A stretch of 64,000 nucleotides of DNA from Pluralibacter sp. (GTDB lineage Bacteria > Pseudomonadota > Gammaproteobacteria > Enterobacterales > Enterobacteriaceae). The stretch is from NCBI RefSeq assembly GCF_019237635.1, contig NZ_JAFAGS010000154.1, forward strand, positions 16,472-80,471, given 5' to 3'. A program made the position numbers and the translations under genes. The notes under the pieces were generated by a model. It was not told where the DNA came from. It did not search any database and saw nothing but the letters and a program-made list of their open reading frames with translations. Each line of letters starts with the position of its first letter. Positions within the stretch are counted from its first letter, which is position 1. Shown piece by piece: positions 10,422 to 20,106 of this stretch.

Positions 10422-13400
10422 ATGTTAAAAACTTTAAATAAGGCCTCGGTACGCCCATTCTATCCACTGCACAGTAATATTATCCGGGCCAGAAAATTTA
10501 CCTGGTTGGGCGGGATATTTACCTTCATGGTTATCACCTCTTTAACGCTATCCGATGCCCATGCGGGAGGTGATGGCGCATTGTCAGGCGTACCGGGTGG
10601 TGCAGGGAGCCAGGTAACCGGTGGCGGTGGAGCAGGTGGCGCCACATGGAGCGGCGGTGGTGGTAGCGCAACGGAGGGTAAAGGCGCTGATGGGCAGGGT
10701 GGTAATGCGGCTGGATTAGGGGGCGACCCGGGTATGCGTATTACGGTGCCACAGACCATCACCAACGGCGTATCGGGCGTCAATGGCACCAATGGCGGGA
10801 AGCAGGGGCCGGCTGGCGGCGGCGGGGGTGGGGGAACCGGGATTGTGGTTTCCGGTAACTCGCAACTTACCATTCAGGGCGCCGTAGTGACCGGGGGCGT
10901 CGGTGGATCTGGCGGCCCCGACAACTCGGATACGGGCAGCGGTGGCGGTGGCGCCGGTGTGCTGACCGATGGCAGCCTGATCCTGACGGGCAACGGCGCG
11001 GCCATTACCGGTGGCGCGGGGGGAACGGGGCAGACCGGCGGAAGCTCGGGCGGCGGCGGCGGTACCGGGGTTGTGATGACGGGGGGAACAACGACGAGTC
11101 TCACCAACGAAGGGGGCTCGATTACCGGTGGTGTTGGTGGCCGGGCCATTGCCGGGGGCGGCGGTGGCGCAGCCATTGTCACCAATGCGAACGTCACTAA
11201 CCTTGCCGGGGGGAGCATTACCGGAGGGGATGGCGGCCTTCTTCCGTCCGCCAGTATCTCTGCGAGCGGTGGCGGCGGTGCGGGGATTCTGGTGTCCGGC
11301 AATGGTCAGAACACGATCTCGGTAGTGAATAACGGGGTGATTACCGGCGGCAACGGCGGGCCGTCTTTTGCGTTTGGCAATGGAGGGGCTGGCGGTGCTG
11401 GCGAAGGGGGGGCCCAGGGAGGGAATCGCGCCAATGGCTGGCTTGGTGATGGAGGCGCGGGGATTAAAGGCGCCAATTTATCTGTCGTGAACGCTGGCGC
11501 GATTAAGGGCGGCGTGAGTGGCGCCCCTCTGTTTGGCGGCGGAACGCAGAGACAGGCGAATGCGGTAGCGTTTACCGGCGGTGTGAACCGACTGGAACTT
11601 CAGGCTGGCTGGTCGTTCGTCGGTAACGTGGTGGGCATGGCCGGGTCAACGAATACTCTGGCGTTGGGGGGCGATACGACGCAGCCGCAAGGGGGTGGGG
11701 CAACGGTGTTTGACGTCAGTCAACTCGTCCCAACCGGCGGTAATGGTCAGTTTCAGGGGTTTAGCGCCTTCGAAAAAACGGGCGCCAGCACGTGGCAGTT
11801 AACCGGTACCACCACGCAATTAACCCCGTGGAAAATTAGCGGCGGCACGCTGTCAGTAAGTTCCGATGGCGCTCTGGGAGACGTGAGCGGCGTTCTGACG
11901 CTGCTGAATAACGCAACGCTTGCGACAACGGCCAGCATTTCGACGCTGCGCAATATTGTGCTGGGGCAGGGCGGTGGGAACATTGACGTTGCGCCTTCGA
12001 CTACGCTTGCGCTTTCGGGCGTGATTTCTGGCCAGGGAGCGCTAACAAAAAGTGGCGATGGACTAATGCTGCTGACGGGCACCAATACGTATTCTGGCGG
12101 AACCACCATCGCGGGGGGAACCCTGCAATTGGGCGACGGCGGCAGCACCGGCTCTCTGTCTGGCAATGTGTTGAACAACGGTTCACTGGTTATTGATCGC
12201 AATGATACGTTGAACGTCGACGGGCAGATTTCCGGGAGCGGTAACCTCACCCAGGCCGGAACCGGTACGACGATCCTCACGGCGGATAACAGCTATACTG
12301 GCGCCACGGCGGTTTCTGCCGGGACATTGATTATCAATGGTAATCAGTCGGCGGCTACCGGGTTGACGACCGTTAACACGGGGGCCACGCTTGGCGGGAA
12401 TGGCACCCTGGGCGGCAGCGTGGCGGTGGCGGATGGCGCGACGCTTGCGCCCGGGAATGTGGGTTCGGTGCCCGGGACGTTGACCATTCAACAAAACCTG
12501 CGGCTCAGCAACGGCTCGTTGCTGGATTATCACTTTGGCCAGGCCGGGGTACCCGGTGGTGCGCTGAATGATCTGGTTAAGGTGCACGGTGACCTGACGC
12601 TGGATGGAACCATTAATGTGAAAACCACGCCAGGTGGCAGTTTTGACCCAGGTATTTACCGGGTTTTCACTTATGACGGTAACCTGACCAATAATGGTCT
12701 GCAGATAGGGACTATCCCCTCACCGAATTACTACGTTCAGACCAGCGTGCAAAAGCAGGTCAACCTCATCAACACCAACGGACTGACCCTGAGCTTCTGG
12801 GATGGGGCGAACGGCGGTCGTAATGACGGGATTATTGATGGCGGCGATGGCCTCTGGCAAAACTCCCGCGGAAATTCGAACTGGACAACCTGGAGCGGGT
12901 CTGTCAACGCACCGTTCAGCGATGCTGCGTTTGCGGTTTTCACCGCATCGCCGGGTACGGTTCGCGTGGATAACAGCCTGGGGCAGGTGACCGCTGGCGG
13001 GATGCAGTTTGATGCCAACGGTTATCACCTGACTGGCGATGCCATTCAGCTCGCACAGACCAGCGCGGATTCTCCGGCGTCGGTGATTCGGGTGGGGAAT
13101 GGCACCACCGATGGCGCAGTTGATATTGCCACTATCGACAACACGCTTTTTGGTGATGTTCAACTGCGTAAAACGGATTTGGGTACGCTGGTTCTGAATG
13201 CCGCCAATACCTACACCGGCGGCACGGCGGTGGACGGCGGTACGCTGGTGGTGGGCGATATCAACCATCAGGGTGCAGGCCTGGGGGCGGGCGATGTGAC
13301 CATTTCTGACAGCGGAACGTTATCCGGTACCGGCGTCGTGGCGGGACATGTCACCAACAACGGTACTGTGGCCGCGCTTAACGCTTTGTCCGGGCAACAA

Positions 13401-14876
13401 AGCACGCCTGTCAGCAATTTGACGCTGGCAAACGGGCTCACCAACAATGGGACTATCAACCTCGCGGGGCAACAAGGGCAGGCCGGAAATACGCTGACGG
13501 TCAAAAATGACTATGTCGGCAATCAGGGCCAGCTCATTCTGAACACCTTTATGGGGGATGACAGCTCTGCCAGCGATCGCCTGGTGCTGGATAACGCAAA
13601 GGCGACGGGGAATACTGCGGTAGTGATTAAACATGCGGGCGGTAATGGTGCGCAAACGCAGACGGGGATTCTGCTGGTGGATGCGCGCAACGGGAGTACT
13701 ACCGATCCAAATGCCTTTTTCCTCTCGGCTAAATCGGATGGTTACCGTAAGAGCATCGGTACTATTGCTTCCGGCGCCTATGACTACTCGCTGGTGCGTG
13801 GCGGGAATGGCGGGAATGCCGACTCCTGGTATCTGACTTCGCTTAATGTGAACCGCAGTGGCGACCCGGACAGTCAGTCGCAATCTGCCAGACCTTCACT
13901 GCGACCGGAGATTGGCTCCTACATTGATAATATTCGTGCCGCGAATACGCTGTTTGCGATGACGCTGTACGACCGCCTGGGGAATGCGCAGAACTTCTTG
14001 CCGTCACAGGGGGAAGGTGCGTCTTCATTCTGGATACGCAACGTCGGCGGGCATAATAATGCCGACGCTGGCGCGGGCGCCATTTCCACTCAGGCTAACC
14101 GCTATGTCCTGCAAATGGGCGGCGATATTGTCAATGGTTCTACCGACGGTAGAAACCGCTTTCTCGCTGGGGTGATGGGTGGTTATGCCAATGAGCGCAG
14201 CAACAGTGTCTCTCAGGGCTCCGGGTTAACCTCAAAAGGCAGCGTCAACGGCTACAGTGTGGGTGTGTACGGTACCTGGTATGCGAATGGAGAAGAGAAC
14301 CAGGGAGGCTATGTGGATTCCTGGGCACTGTACAACTGGTTTGATAACCGCGTTGAGGGCGAAGGACTGGCGGCCGAGCGCTATACGTCAAAAGGCATGA
14401 CGGCCTCTCTGGAAACGGGGTATACCTATAAAACAGGGGAATATGAGACGTTTGCCGGATCCGCCAATGACGTCTTTATTCAGCCTAAAGCGCAGGTCAT
14501 TTGGATGGGCGTCACCGCGGATAATCACACCGAGCAGAACGGTACGCAGGTAAGTAGCTCCGGGGACAATAATGTACAAACCCGCCTGGGATTCCGGGCG
14601 TTCCTGAAAGGGAAAAGCCAGCTTGATGGCATGACTCAGCGCGAGTTTGAGCCGTTCGCAGAAGTAAACTGGATCCATAACACCAGCGCTTACGGCGCGA
14701 CGATGGATGGCGTTAACACGCAGGTGGATGGCACCCACAACATCGGTGAAATCAAAGTCGGTGTGGAAGGGAAAATCAACCGGCAGTTGTCATTCTGGGG
14801 GAACGTCGCTGAACAACTGGGCGGTCAGGGTTACAACGACACCCAGGGCACATTAGGAATGCGTTATTCCTTCTAA
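10422..14876 (+). CDS. Autotransporter adhesin with Gly-rich passenger, PATR-type repeats and beta-barrel domain
   Basis: 1484 aa; extended signal peptide; repeated SITGGxGG...GGGGAG blocks; repeats such as LTKSGDGLMLLTGTNTYSGGTTIAGGTL; C-terminal autotransporter domain ending GTLGMRYSF. Confidence 0.92.
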   Translation: MLKTLNKASVRPFYPLHSNIIRARKFTWLGGIFTFMVITSLTLSDAHAGGDGALSGVPGGAGSQVTGGGGAGGATWSGGGGSATEGKGADGQGGNAAGLGGDPGMRITVPQTITNGVSGVNGTNGGKQGPAGGGGGGGTGIVVSGNSQLTIQGAVVTGGVGGSGGPDNSDTGSGGGGAGVLTDGSLILTGNGAAITGGAGGTGQTGGSSGGGGGTGVVMTGGTTTSLTNEGGSITGGVGGRAIAGGGGGAAIVTNANVTNLAGGSITGGDGGLLPSASISASGGGGAGILVSGNGQNTISVVNNGVITGGNGGPSFAFGNGGAGGAGEGGAQGGNRANGWLGDGGAGIKGANLSVVNAGAIKGGVSGAPLFGGGTQRQANAVAFTGGVNRLELQAGWSFVGNVVGMAGSTNTLALGGDTTQPQGGGATVFDVSQLVPTGGNGQFQGFSAFEKTGASTWQLTGTTTQLTPWKISGGTLSVSSDGALGDVSGVLTLLNNATLATTASISTLRNIVLGQGGGNIDVAPSTTLALSGVISGQGALTKSGDGLMLLTGTNTYSGGTTIAGGTLQLGDGGSTGSLSGNVLNNGSLVIDRNDTLNVDGQISGSGNLTQAGTGTTILTADNSYTGATAVSAGTLIINGNQSAATGLTTVNTGATLGGNGTLGGSVAVADGATLAPGNVGSVPGTLTIQQNLRLSNGSLLDYHFGQAGVPGGALNDLVKVHGDLTLDGTINVKTTPGGSFDPGIYRVFTYDGNLTNNGLQIGTIPSPNYYVQTSVQKQVNLINTNGLTLSFWDGANGGRNDGIIDGGDGLWQNSRGNSNWTTWSGSVNAPFSDAAFAVFTASPGTVRVDNSLGQVTAGGMQFDANGYHLTGDAIQLAQTSADSPASVIRVGNGTTDGAVDIATIDNTLFGDVQLRKTDLGTLVLNAANTYTGGTAVDGGTLVVGDINHQGAGLGAGDVTISDSGTLSGTGVVAGHVTNNGTVAALNALSGQQSTPVSNLTLANGLTNNGTINLAGQQGQAGNTLTVKNDYVGNQGQLILNTFMGDDSSASDRLVLDNAKATGNTAVVIKHAGGNGAQTQTGILLVDARNGSTTDPNAFFLSAKSDGYRKSIGTIASGAYDYSLVRGGNGGNADSWYLTSLNVNRSGDPDSQSQSARPSLRPEIGSYIDNIRAANTLFAMTLYDRLGNAQNFLPSQGEGASSFWIRNVGGHNNADAGAGAISTQANRYVLQMGGDIVNGSTDGRNRFLAGVMGGYANERSNSVSQGSGLTSKGSVNGYSVGVYGTWYANGEENQGGYVDSWALYNWFDNRVEGEGLAAERYTSKGMTASLETGYTYKTGEYETFAGSANDVFIQPKAQVIWMGVTADNHTEQNGTQVSSSGDNNVQTRLGFRAFLKGKSQLDGMTQREFEPFAEVNWIHNTSAYGATMDGVNTQVDGTHNIGEIKVGVEGKINRQLSFWGNVAEQLGGQGYNDTQGTLGMRYSF

Positions 14877-14994
14877 GCAGCAGGCATATCACCTGCGTGT
14901 CGGGTGATATGCCGGTAACTCCCTACTTCTGGTCACTAAAATAACAGACGCGCCGGGCGCGTCTCTTTGCATCACGGACCCCGTTCCCGTTGGT

Positions 14995-15450
14995 CTATGG
15001 TTTACGGCGGTGTACCGGTATGTCGCCAGTGTTATGTAACGCGCCAGGGAACTTCTCCATCCACAGGTTGACATTGCGTTGGTTGATAAAGGTGACGCTC
15101 ATCCCCTCAATGCATCCCCACAGCTCGCGGGTATGCTGGGGCGTGATCACGATGCAATCCGGCATCACCCGAATTTTGACCGGCATTCCCTCGATAAAAC
15201 CTGCCGCGACCAGCCACTCGCCGCGCAGCTCAATATGATGGTAGCGGATACGCGAATACAGCTCGCCGCACACCGCTGTTTCTCCTTTAGCGGTTGTTCG
15301 CGTATGGAACGTCGCGCTCACCGGCGTGGCGTCATGCAAACGATAAACGTTTTTTTTGCGAAACAGCTCGTGAAACGTGGCTGTATTTTTCCCATCTTCC
15401 GCCACGGTTTGGGAAAACGTACCTGCTGGTTTAAACTCCGACTCAGCCAT
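14995..15450 (-). CDS. SymE-like toxin
   Basis: YSRIRYHHIELRGEWLVAAGFIEGMPVKIRVMPDCIVITPQ matches the SymE core; likely start MAESEFK at 15450. Confidence 0.85.
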   Translation of the reverse strand: MAESEFKPAGTFSQTVAEDGKNTATFHELFRKKNVYRLHDATPVSATFHTRTTAKGETAVCGELYSRIRYHHIELRGEWLVAAGFIEGMPVKIRVMPDCIVITPQHTRELWGCIEGMSVTFINQRNVNLWMEKFPGALHNTGDIPVHRRKP

Positions 15451-15516
15451 AATCAACTCCGATTTAGTTGGTGGTGGTTAGCGGCCTGGCGGTGGGCAAA
15501 CACCGTCAGGCCGCGA
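15445..15516 (+). ncRNA. Candidate SymR-like antisense RNA to the symE-like mRNA
   Basis: Opposite strand starting at the symE start codon, 3' stem-loop gcggcctggcggtg-ggcaaa-caccgtcaggccgc; same layout as recalled E. coli symR. Confidence 0.5.
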
Positions 15517-15560
15517 TTAAACGTATTAAACGACCCGACCAACCTACTGCGAAACGAATA

Positions 15561-15580
15561 AGCTGAATATAAACACAGCC
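15561..15580 (-). promoter_or_regulatory. Putative LexA box upstream of symE-like gene
   Basis: CTG-N10-CAG with AT-rich spacer: agCTGaatataaacaCAGcc. Confidence 0.5.
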
Positions 15581-15764
15581 ATTAATGAGCCTGGAAAAGT
15601 AAAAAATGCGAGGGGGCTTCAGAGAAAGGGCGGCAGGGGTGAAACGGGTTGCAGATAACGGGTGTACATTCGGAGATCCGCCAGGCAAATAGTCCTTGCA
15701 TGGTGGTATTTAGCAAGCAGGGTTACGCCGATCACTGGGCAGGATGTTACGGCCTGCACATATA

Positions 15765-16031
15765 TTACTTACGGCGGATCAGTCGGTAAGTGAGGAGGGT
15801 CAGTATGATGGATAGTAACGCTGAACTGACCAGGGTGAGATCTGCCATAAAGTCATAGATCCGTTCGTCACCGAATTCGTGTTCTCCATAGATATGTATG
15901 CTGTGGGATACCAGGAAACCATCAAGATACAAAACCCATTCAAGGGGAAACACCAGCGACCATACAGCGGCAACAACGATAAACCAAACGACCAGCAGTG
16001 TTATCAACGTAAGGGATTTAGCGATCATCAA
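15765..16031 (-). CDS. Small two-TM protein, candidate immunity for the adjacent Tlde1-like effector
   Basis: 88 aa, two hydrophobic segments, immediately downstream of the effector on the same strand. Confidence 0.55.
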   Translation of the reverse strand: MMIAKSLTLITLLVVWFIVVAAVWSLVFPLEWVLYLDGFLVSHSIHIYGEHEFGDERIYDFMADLTLVSSALLSIILTLLTYRLIRRK

Positions 16032-16064
16032 GTCACCGTGATTGTTCCGTATGCCTTAAAACTA

Positions 16065-16507
16065 CTACAGGGTACCTGCATCATTTGTGGTTTTGGACAG
16101 AGCTTTACTGAGGTAGTCGAAATCGCTTTGGAAAGATAACGTAATGCATCCTTCACTTAACCCCATTGGCCAATGGGATGAAGTCGAAAATTTCCACGCT
16201 TTACCCCTTCAACAAAAACCGAATCGTCAATCTGCCAATCCTCTTTATACAGCGCAAACCATGATTCTCGATCCGTGCCATAGAAATTTTTGAGGAAAAA
16301 ATTTCTGAGCCCACCGAGACGCCCGCCACTTTTGCGGCCCACAATAAAGTAACGGCCTGGCGGGATCGGACCGATGTCTTCCCTGCTTGCCATCGTTACA
16401 TTATTACGCCCATAAAGTTGGCCGGAGAACGCAGGGAAATTGCCGACACCGGGAACGCTGAGGATAGAGGTTGGTAAGCCGTTTAACGCATATCTGGCAA
16501 TAATCAT
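16065..16507 (-). pseudogene. Tlde1-like (DUF2778) T6SS effector, frameshifted
   Basis: ORF 16157-16507 ends ...FRLHPIGQWG*; the -1 frame continues ...GLSEGCITLSFQSDFDYLSKALSKTTNDAGTL*, restoring the HP...SxGCI catalytic motif. Confidence 0.8.
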
Positions 16508-16995
16508 ACTGTTACTCGCATGTTCCACCCGTCAGTAAACTGGATGTTACCGTCACAATGTTTCCAGGTGATTTTTTCATAGCGTAACTCGACGGCTTCG
16601 TTGTGGTTATGCTTCTCCATATCTGCATTTTTTACGTTGTGCATCACTGGCGTTACGCCGACGATCTTCACGTTCTCGAGGAACATGTTGAAGTATTCAA
16701 CCTCTTGCCCTGCATCGCTGATTCGGTACCACTTTATTTCAGCAGATTTTAACGTCTGTCCTGTCGCAACGGCCCGATAAAGGTATGGCGACGACGAGTC
16801 GAATTCTTTTTCTATTATCAAAGGGGAATGGATTCGGGTGCCGGTTAGTTTACCTGTGTTGCCGTCAGTGGGGATGTGTAACCCATGCCCGAATGATAAA
16901 ACCTCAATGCTGCCTTCGCGATTGTGCACATCCACAGAGCCTTTTATATCAGCCCCTCCATCATCTTTAAGCCATAAGTAAGCAGGAATAGCCAT
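16504..16995 (-). CDS. hcp: Hcp family T6SS tube protein (orphan)
   Basis: AIPAYLWLKDDGGADIKGSVDVHNREGSIEVLSFGHGL typical of Hcp; overlaps effector start by 4 nt. Confidence 0.92.
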   Translation of the reverse strand: MAIPAYLWLKDDGGADIKGSVDVHNREGSIEVLSFGHGLHIPTDGNTGKLTGTRIHSPLIIEKEFDSSSPYLYRAVATGQTLKSAEIKWYRISDAGQEVEYFNMFLENVKIVGVTPVMHNVKNADMEKHNHNEAVELRYEKITWKHCDGNIQFTDGWNMRVTV

Positions 16996-17288
16996 TTTAA
17001 AACCTCATTTTATTCGTTAAAGAAGTGAAAGTCTTAACTAATAGACATTGTTTTAAAAGGGTTATCCCTGGCAATTTGTGCCATAGATTTTGTGAATTAT
17101 TTACATGCATTGATACTTTTTCTGCATTAGAAGTATGGTGGGCTTTTATTGTTACCATGTTTTCAGCGTGTGCGTGTATTTCACGTGTATTTTATTTTTT
17201 TCTCGGGCCTGGTCATTATCTGTTTTTATTGCAGTTGTCTGATTGCAGTCCTGGCAAAAGTGCTGGTTGCCGGGATCTCAAAAAGTGA

Positions 17289-17924
17289 ATGGCCCGGATT
17301 GCAGGGATGCTTACAAAATCTGATACCTATCTCAACACGCTCTCTACAACAGGGCTGGCGAAGTTTGGTGGACGTATAGCGACCAACGGACTCAATCCCA
17401 ACGATCTACCTGCGGGCTGGGCCGGAGGTGTTCGCACTTATGATTTATATGCGTCTGGAACTGTTGGCGCTGGAACAGGAAAAACGGTTAAAGCTTATAT
17501 GAACAGCGCAGGTAATATTTATGCGTCAGGAAATTTAACTGCTGGAACGATAAAATCCAATGGCACCATTGAATCAGTAGGCAGGATCAAAGTGGGTGAA
17601 TATCTTCACCTGAATGGTCAGGCAACACTGAATGCGAAATGTACGCCTAATGGTCTGGTGGGCCGAGACAGTGTTGGTAAGGTTTTATCCTGTGTCAGCG
17701 GTAAATGGTCAGAACTTACACCTGCGGCGGCGTCAGGTATTTATGTTCGATATTATAATAGTGTGAAATGGTCCTGTACTGTCCCTAACAGAGCAACAGG
17801 TGGCTGCTCGTGCTCATCAGGGCTAAACAGTATTCTGATAAATACTGACTCAGAAACGTCATGTAGTGGTGGTAAAAATGATCACTGTAGAACATCGACA
17901 CAATATTTTTATGCTTGTGTTTAG
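17289..17924 (+). pseudogene. PilV-like (shufflon-type) pilus-tip adhesin, N-terminally truncated
   Basis: LPAGWAGGVRTYDLYASGTVGAGT, YLHLNGQATLNAKCTPNGLVGRDSVGKVLSCVSGKW typical of PilV; lacks prepilin leader and pilin helix. Confidence 0.7.
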
Positions 17925-17997
17925 GTAATCTATTGAGGTGAAAGAAAAAGAGTCATAATGACTCTTTTTCTATTTAAAATGATACATTTTATTTTTC

Positions 17998-19164
17998 TTA
18001 AGTTGCCTTTTTTATTGCATTATCACAAGACAGACGCTCTGATATGATTTCATCATATTTCAGCTCCACTAATTCCTTCAAAGAGTATTCAATCTTTTTA
18101 GAAATGGCTTTTTTCGATTCCAAATTCATATTATTGTCTGAAGTTATTTTCGTACAATAGAAAGTGAACTCACTATCTTCTGATGATTCATTTTTCCTGC
18201 TAGTGGAACTGAATAAAAAAGATACTTTGCATTTACCAGCGTTTTGTCCGAATGAAAATCGATATTCAATCTCCATTTTTTGAATATGGAAATACACATA
18301 GTATTTTTCATCAGAGATAAGGAAAATATCGTTAAGCTTCTCCCCATCGATCTTTATTTTTTTAACTGTTTGCTTCATCCAAGATATCTGTGGATCGTTT
18401 GGTATCGATGGACCTTGAGGGTCTAGATTAATTTCTATATTGTCAACAGTCCCTGTTGATATCTTCTTGGGCAAACCTCCAGTTAGTCTCTTAAAGAAGC
18501 GAACTCTTTCTTCATTATCAAATGAACCAAATGTTATAATATTAGGTATCTCTGATTTTACTATGTTCAAATCATGCAATGATTTTGATATTTTTGCTGT
18601 TATTTTTTTGTTTATTTTTTCTGTTTCTTTAGATGAGTGAGTTGTTAAGAAATCAAGTTTTAATTTGTTTCCTATACGTTCGATAGTGACTTCTCCTGAG
18701 AAGTTAAGTTCTCGCTCGATCCAATCTTTGCTATAATCTTTTCTATTTATTTTATAGTTAACTATTATTTTATTTCCATCAATTACTATATCAGGATATT
18801 CGATGAATTCAATATTTTCTATATCAAAAATTAAATTTGTTCCATTTGATGGATCTTCGAATAAGTCCCGAAGTGGTGTAATCCAATCGACACCATCCGA
18901 AGTCAAATCGTGTGATAAAGTTTTATTTTTCGGTGTTGATTCTCTATTTACACTTGTTTCAATTAGTTGCGAAAACTGATCTGGTGTAAGAAGAGTTGAT
19001 GATAGTAAAGGAACTGTAATAGATTTATCTGCATCACCAATAAATATACCTTTCTTCTTTAAGGTATTGTGAATTTCACCATAGGAAATGTGTTCACTAT
19101 TAAGGAGAACTCTCAGGTCGCCACCAGATAATATATTGGAATTTATATCAAATTTATTTTCCAT
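17998..19164 (-). CDS. Uncharacterised protein, third gene of candidate defence operon
   Basis: 388 aa; N-terminal SGGDLRVLLNSEHISYGEIHNTLKKKGIFIG looks like a helical/wHTH-type domain; low GC; 8 bp spacing to upstream gene. Confidence 0.8.
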   Translation of the reverse strand: MENKFDINSNILSGGDLRVLLNSEHISYGEIHNTLKKKGIFIGDADKSITVPLLSSTLLTPDQFSQLIETSVNRESTPKNKTLSHDLTSDGVDWITPLRDLFEDPSNGTNLIFDIENIEFIEYPDIVIDGNKIIVNYKINRKDYSKDWIERELNFSGEVTIERIGNKLKLDFLTTHSSKETEKINKKITAKISKSLHDLNIVKSEIPNIITFGSFDNEERVRFFKRLTGGLPKKISTGTVDNIEINLDPQGPSIPNDPQISWMKQTVKKIKIDGEKLNDIFLISDEKYYVYFHIQKMEIEYRFSFGQNAGKCKVSFLFSSTSRKNESSEDSEFTFYCTKITSDNNMNLESKKAISKKIEYSLKELVELKYDEIISERLSCDNAIKKAT

Positions 19165-19172
19165 GATGAATG

Positions 19173-20102
19173 TTACTCCAGTAAACTAAGGATTGACCGA
19201 TTGAAAGAGAAGGGGGATATACTTTCATCTCTATTTGAAAAACTCATTCTTGCTATTTGGGCTTCTTGTTCATGTTTTGTTGGATTATAGTCAGGCATAC
19301 CAATTTTTATTTCACGAACTAGCCCATTTGAAAACTGAAGTGCATAGGATATTAGTTTTTTGTAGGAATCATTACTAAAACTCTGATTTGCGTAGAAAAC
19401 CAAACTGATACCAGTCTCTGTGTCTATTGTAAAAGGTATTATTTCTGACGCTATTAATTCTAATGGTAAGCTATTACCAACTCTATTTTCTTCTACTAAA
19501 ATCGATGAGCCTATTCTTGGGTAGAAAAAATTGATTTTTTTATCAGCATATCGCCGTTTAACATCGTCTATTGTTTTTAGCAAAAAGGATGCTCTGGCAT
19601 TATCAATAACATATACTGGATATTTTACAGTTTGGTCAATGCGTGTTGTAGCCAAAGTTGATATGATATCGCATTCAATATTTGATTCATCATTATGTAG
19701 CCAAATAAGGAGGCCTGTATTTATTTTATTTTTTCTGGACCTATTAGCTGTATTTAGTGCTTTTAACTCTGGACTATTTTTAGCGCAATCTATAGTTTGC
19801 TGTAATTCCTTTATATGCTCTTTAAACTTTGACTTTAATGTTCCCTCAGCAGGGTATTTTGCTAAATTGTTTTTTACAGAAACATGAACTATATTTGTTG
19901 TTTCATCGTGAAAGGGGCTATGATAGATGTATATTTGATCTTCACCATGTGTTGTTCTTTGTTTTCCTGATTTTGATACATGCTCTGCTGTATTGCATTT
20001 TATTGGTACATTATGCAATGAAATGATCCATCCTATACTGGATAATATTTGCTCAGTGAGCTTTTCTCCAATTTCACCAGATCTTTTTGATGGTTCGCCC
20101 AT
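19173..20102 (-). CDS. Predicted PD-(D/E)XK-like nuclease, second gene of candidate defence operon
   Basis: 309 aa; N-terminal GEIGEKLTEQILSSIGW ... HGEDQIYIY ... NIVHVSVKNN resembles a restriction-endonuclease-like core with variant S-x-K. Confidence 0.6.
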   Translation of the reverse strand: MGEPSKRSGEIGEKLTEQILSSIGWIISLHNVPIKCNTAEHVSKSGKQRTTHGEDQIYIYHSPFHDETTNIVHVSVKNNLAKYPAEGTLKSKFKEHIKELQQTIDCAKNSPELKALNTANRSRKNKINTGLLIWLHNDESNIECDIISTLATTRIDQTVKYPVYVIDNARASFLLKTIDDVKRRYADKKINFFYPRIGSSILVEENRVGNSLPLELIASEIIPFTIDTETGISLVFYANQSFSNDSYKKLISYALQFSNGLVREIKIGMPDYNPTKHEQEAQIARMSFSNRDESISPFSFNRSILSLLE

Positions 20103-20106
20103 GATA

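Noticed and set aside
10460-14738. Long minus-strand Pro-rich ORFs opposite the autotransporter (e.g. 10460-10873, 10874-11302, 12720-13268, 13320-13883)
   Set aside because: Mirror translation of Gly-rich GGN codons in a well-supported plus-strand gene; no independent start signals or recognisable domains.
15079-15561. 160-aa plus-strand ORF opposite symE
   Set aside because: Antisense to a recognisable SymE-like gene; no family resemblance. The short antisense RNA model is preferred.
17025-17379. Small ORFs upstream of the PilV-like fragment as a possible missing prepilin N-terminus
   Set aside because: No prepilin peptidase motif or pilin-like helix could be read in frame.
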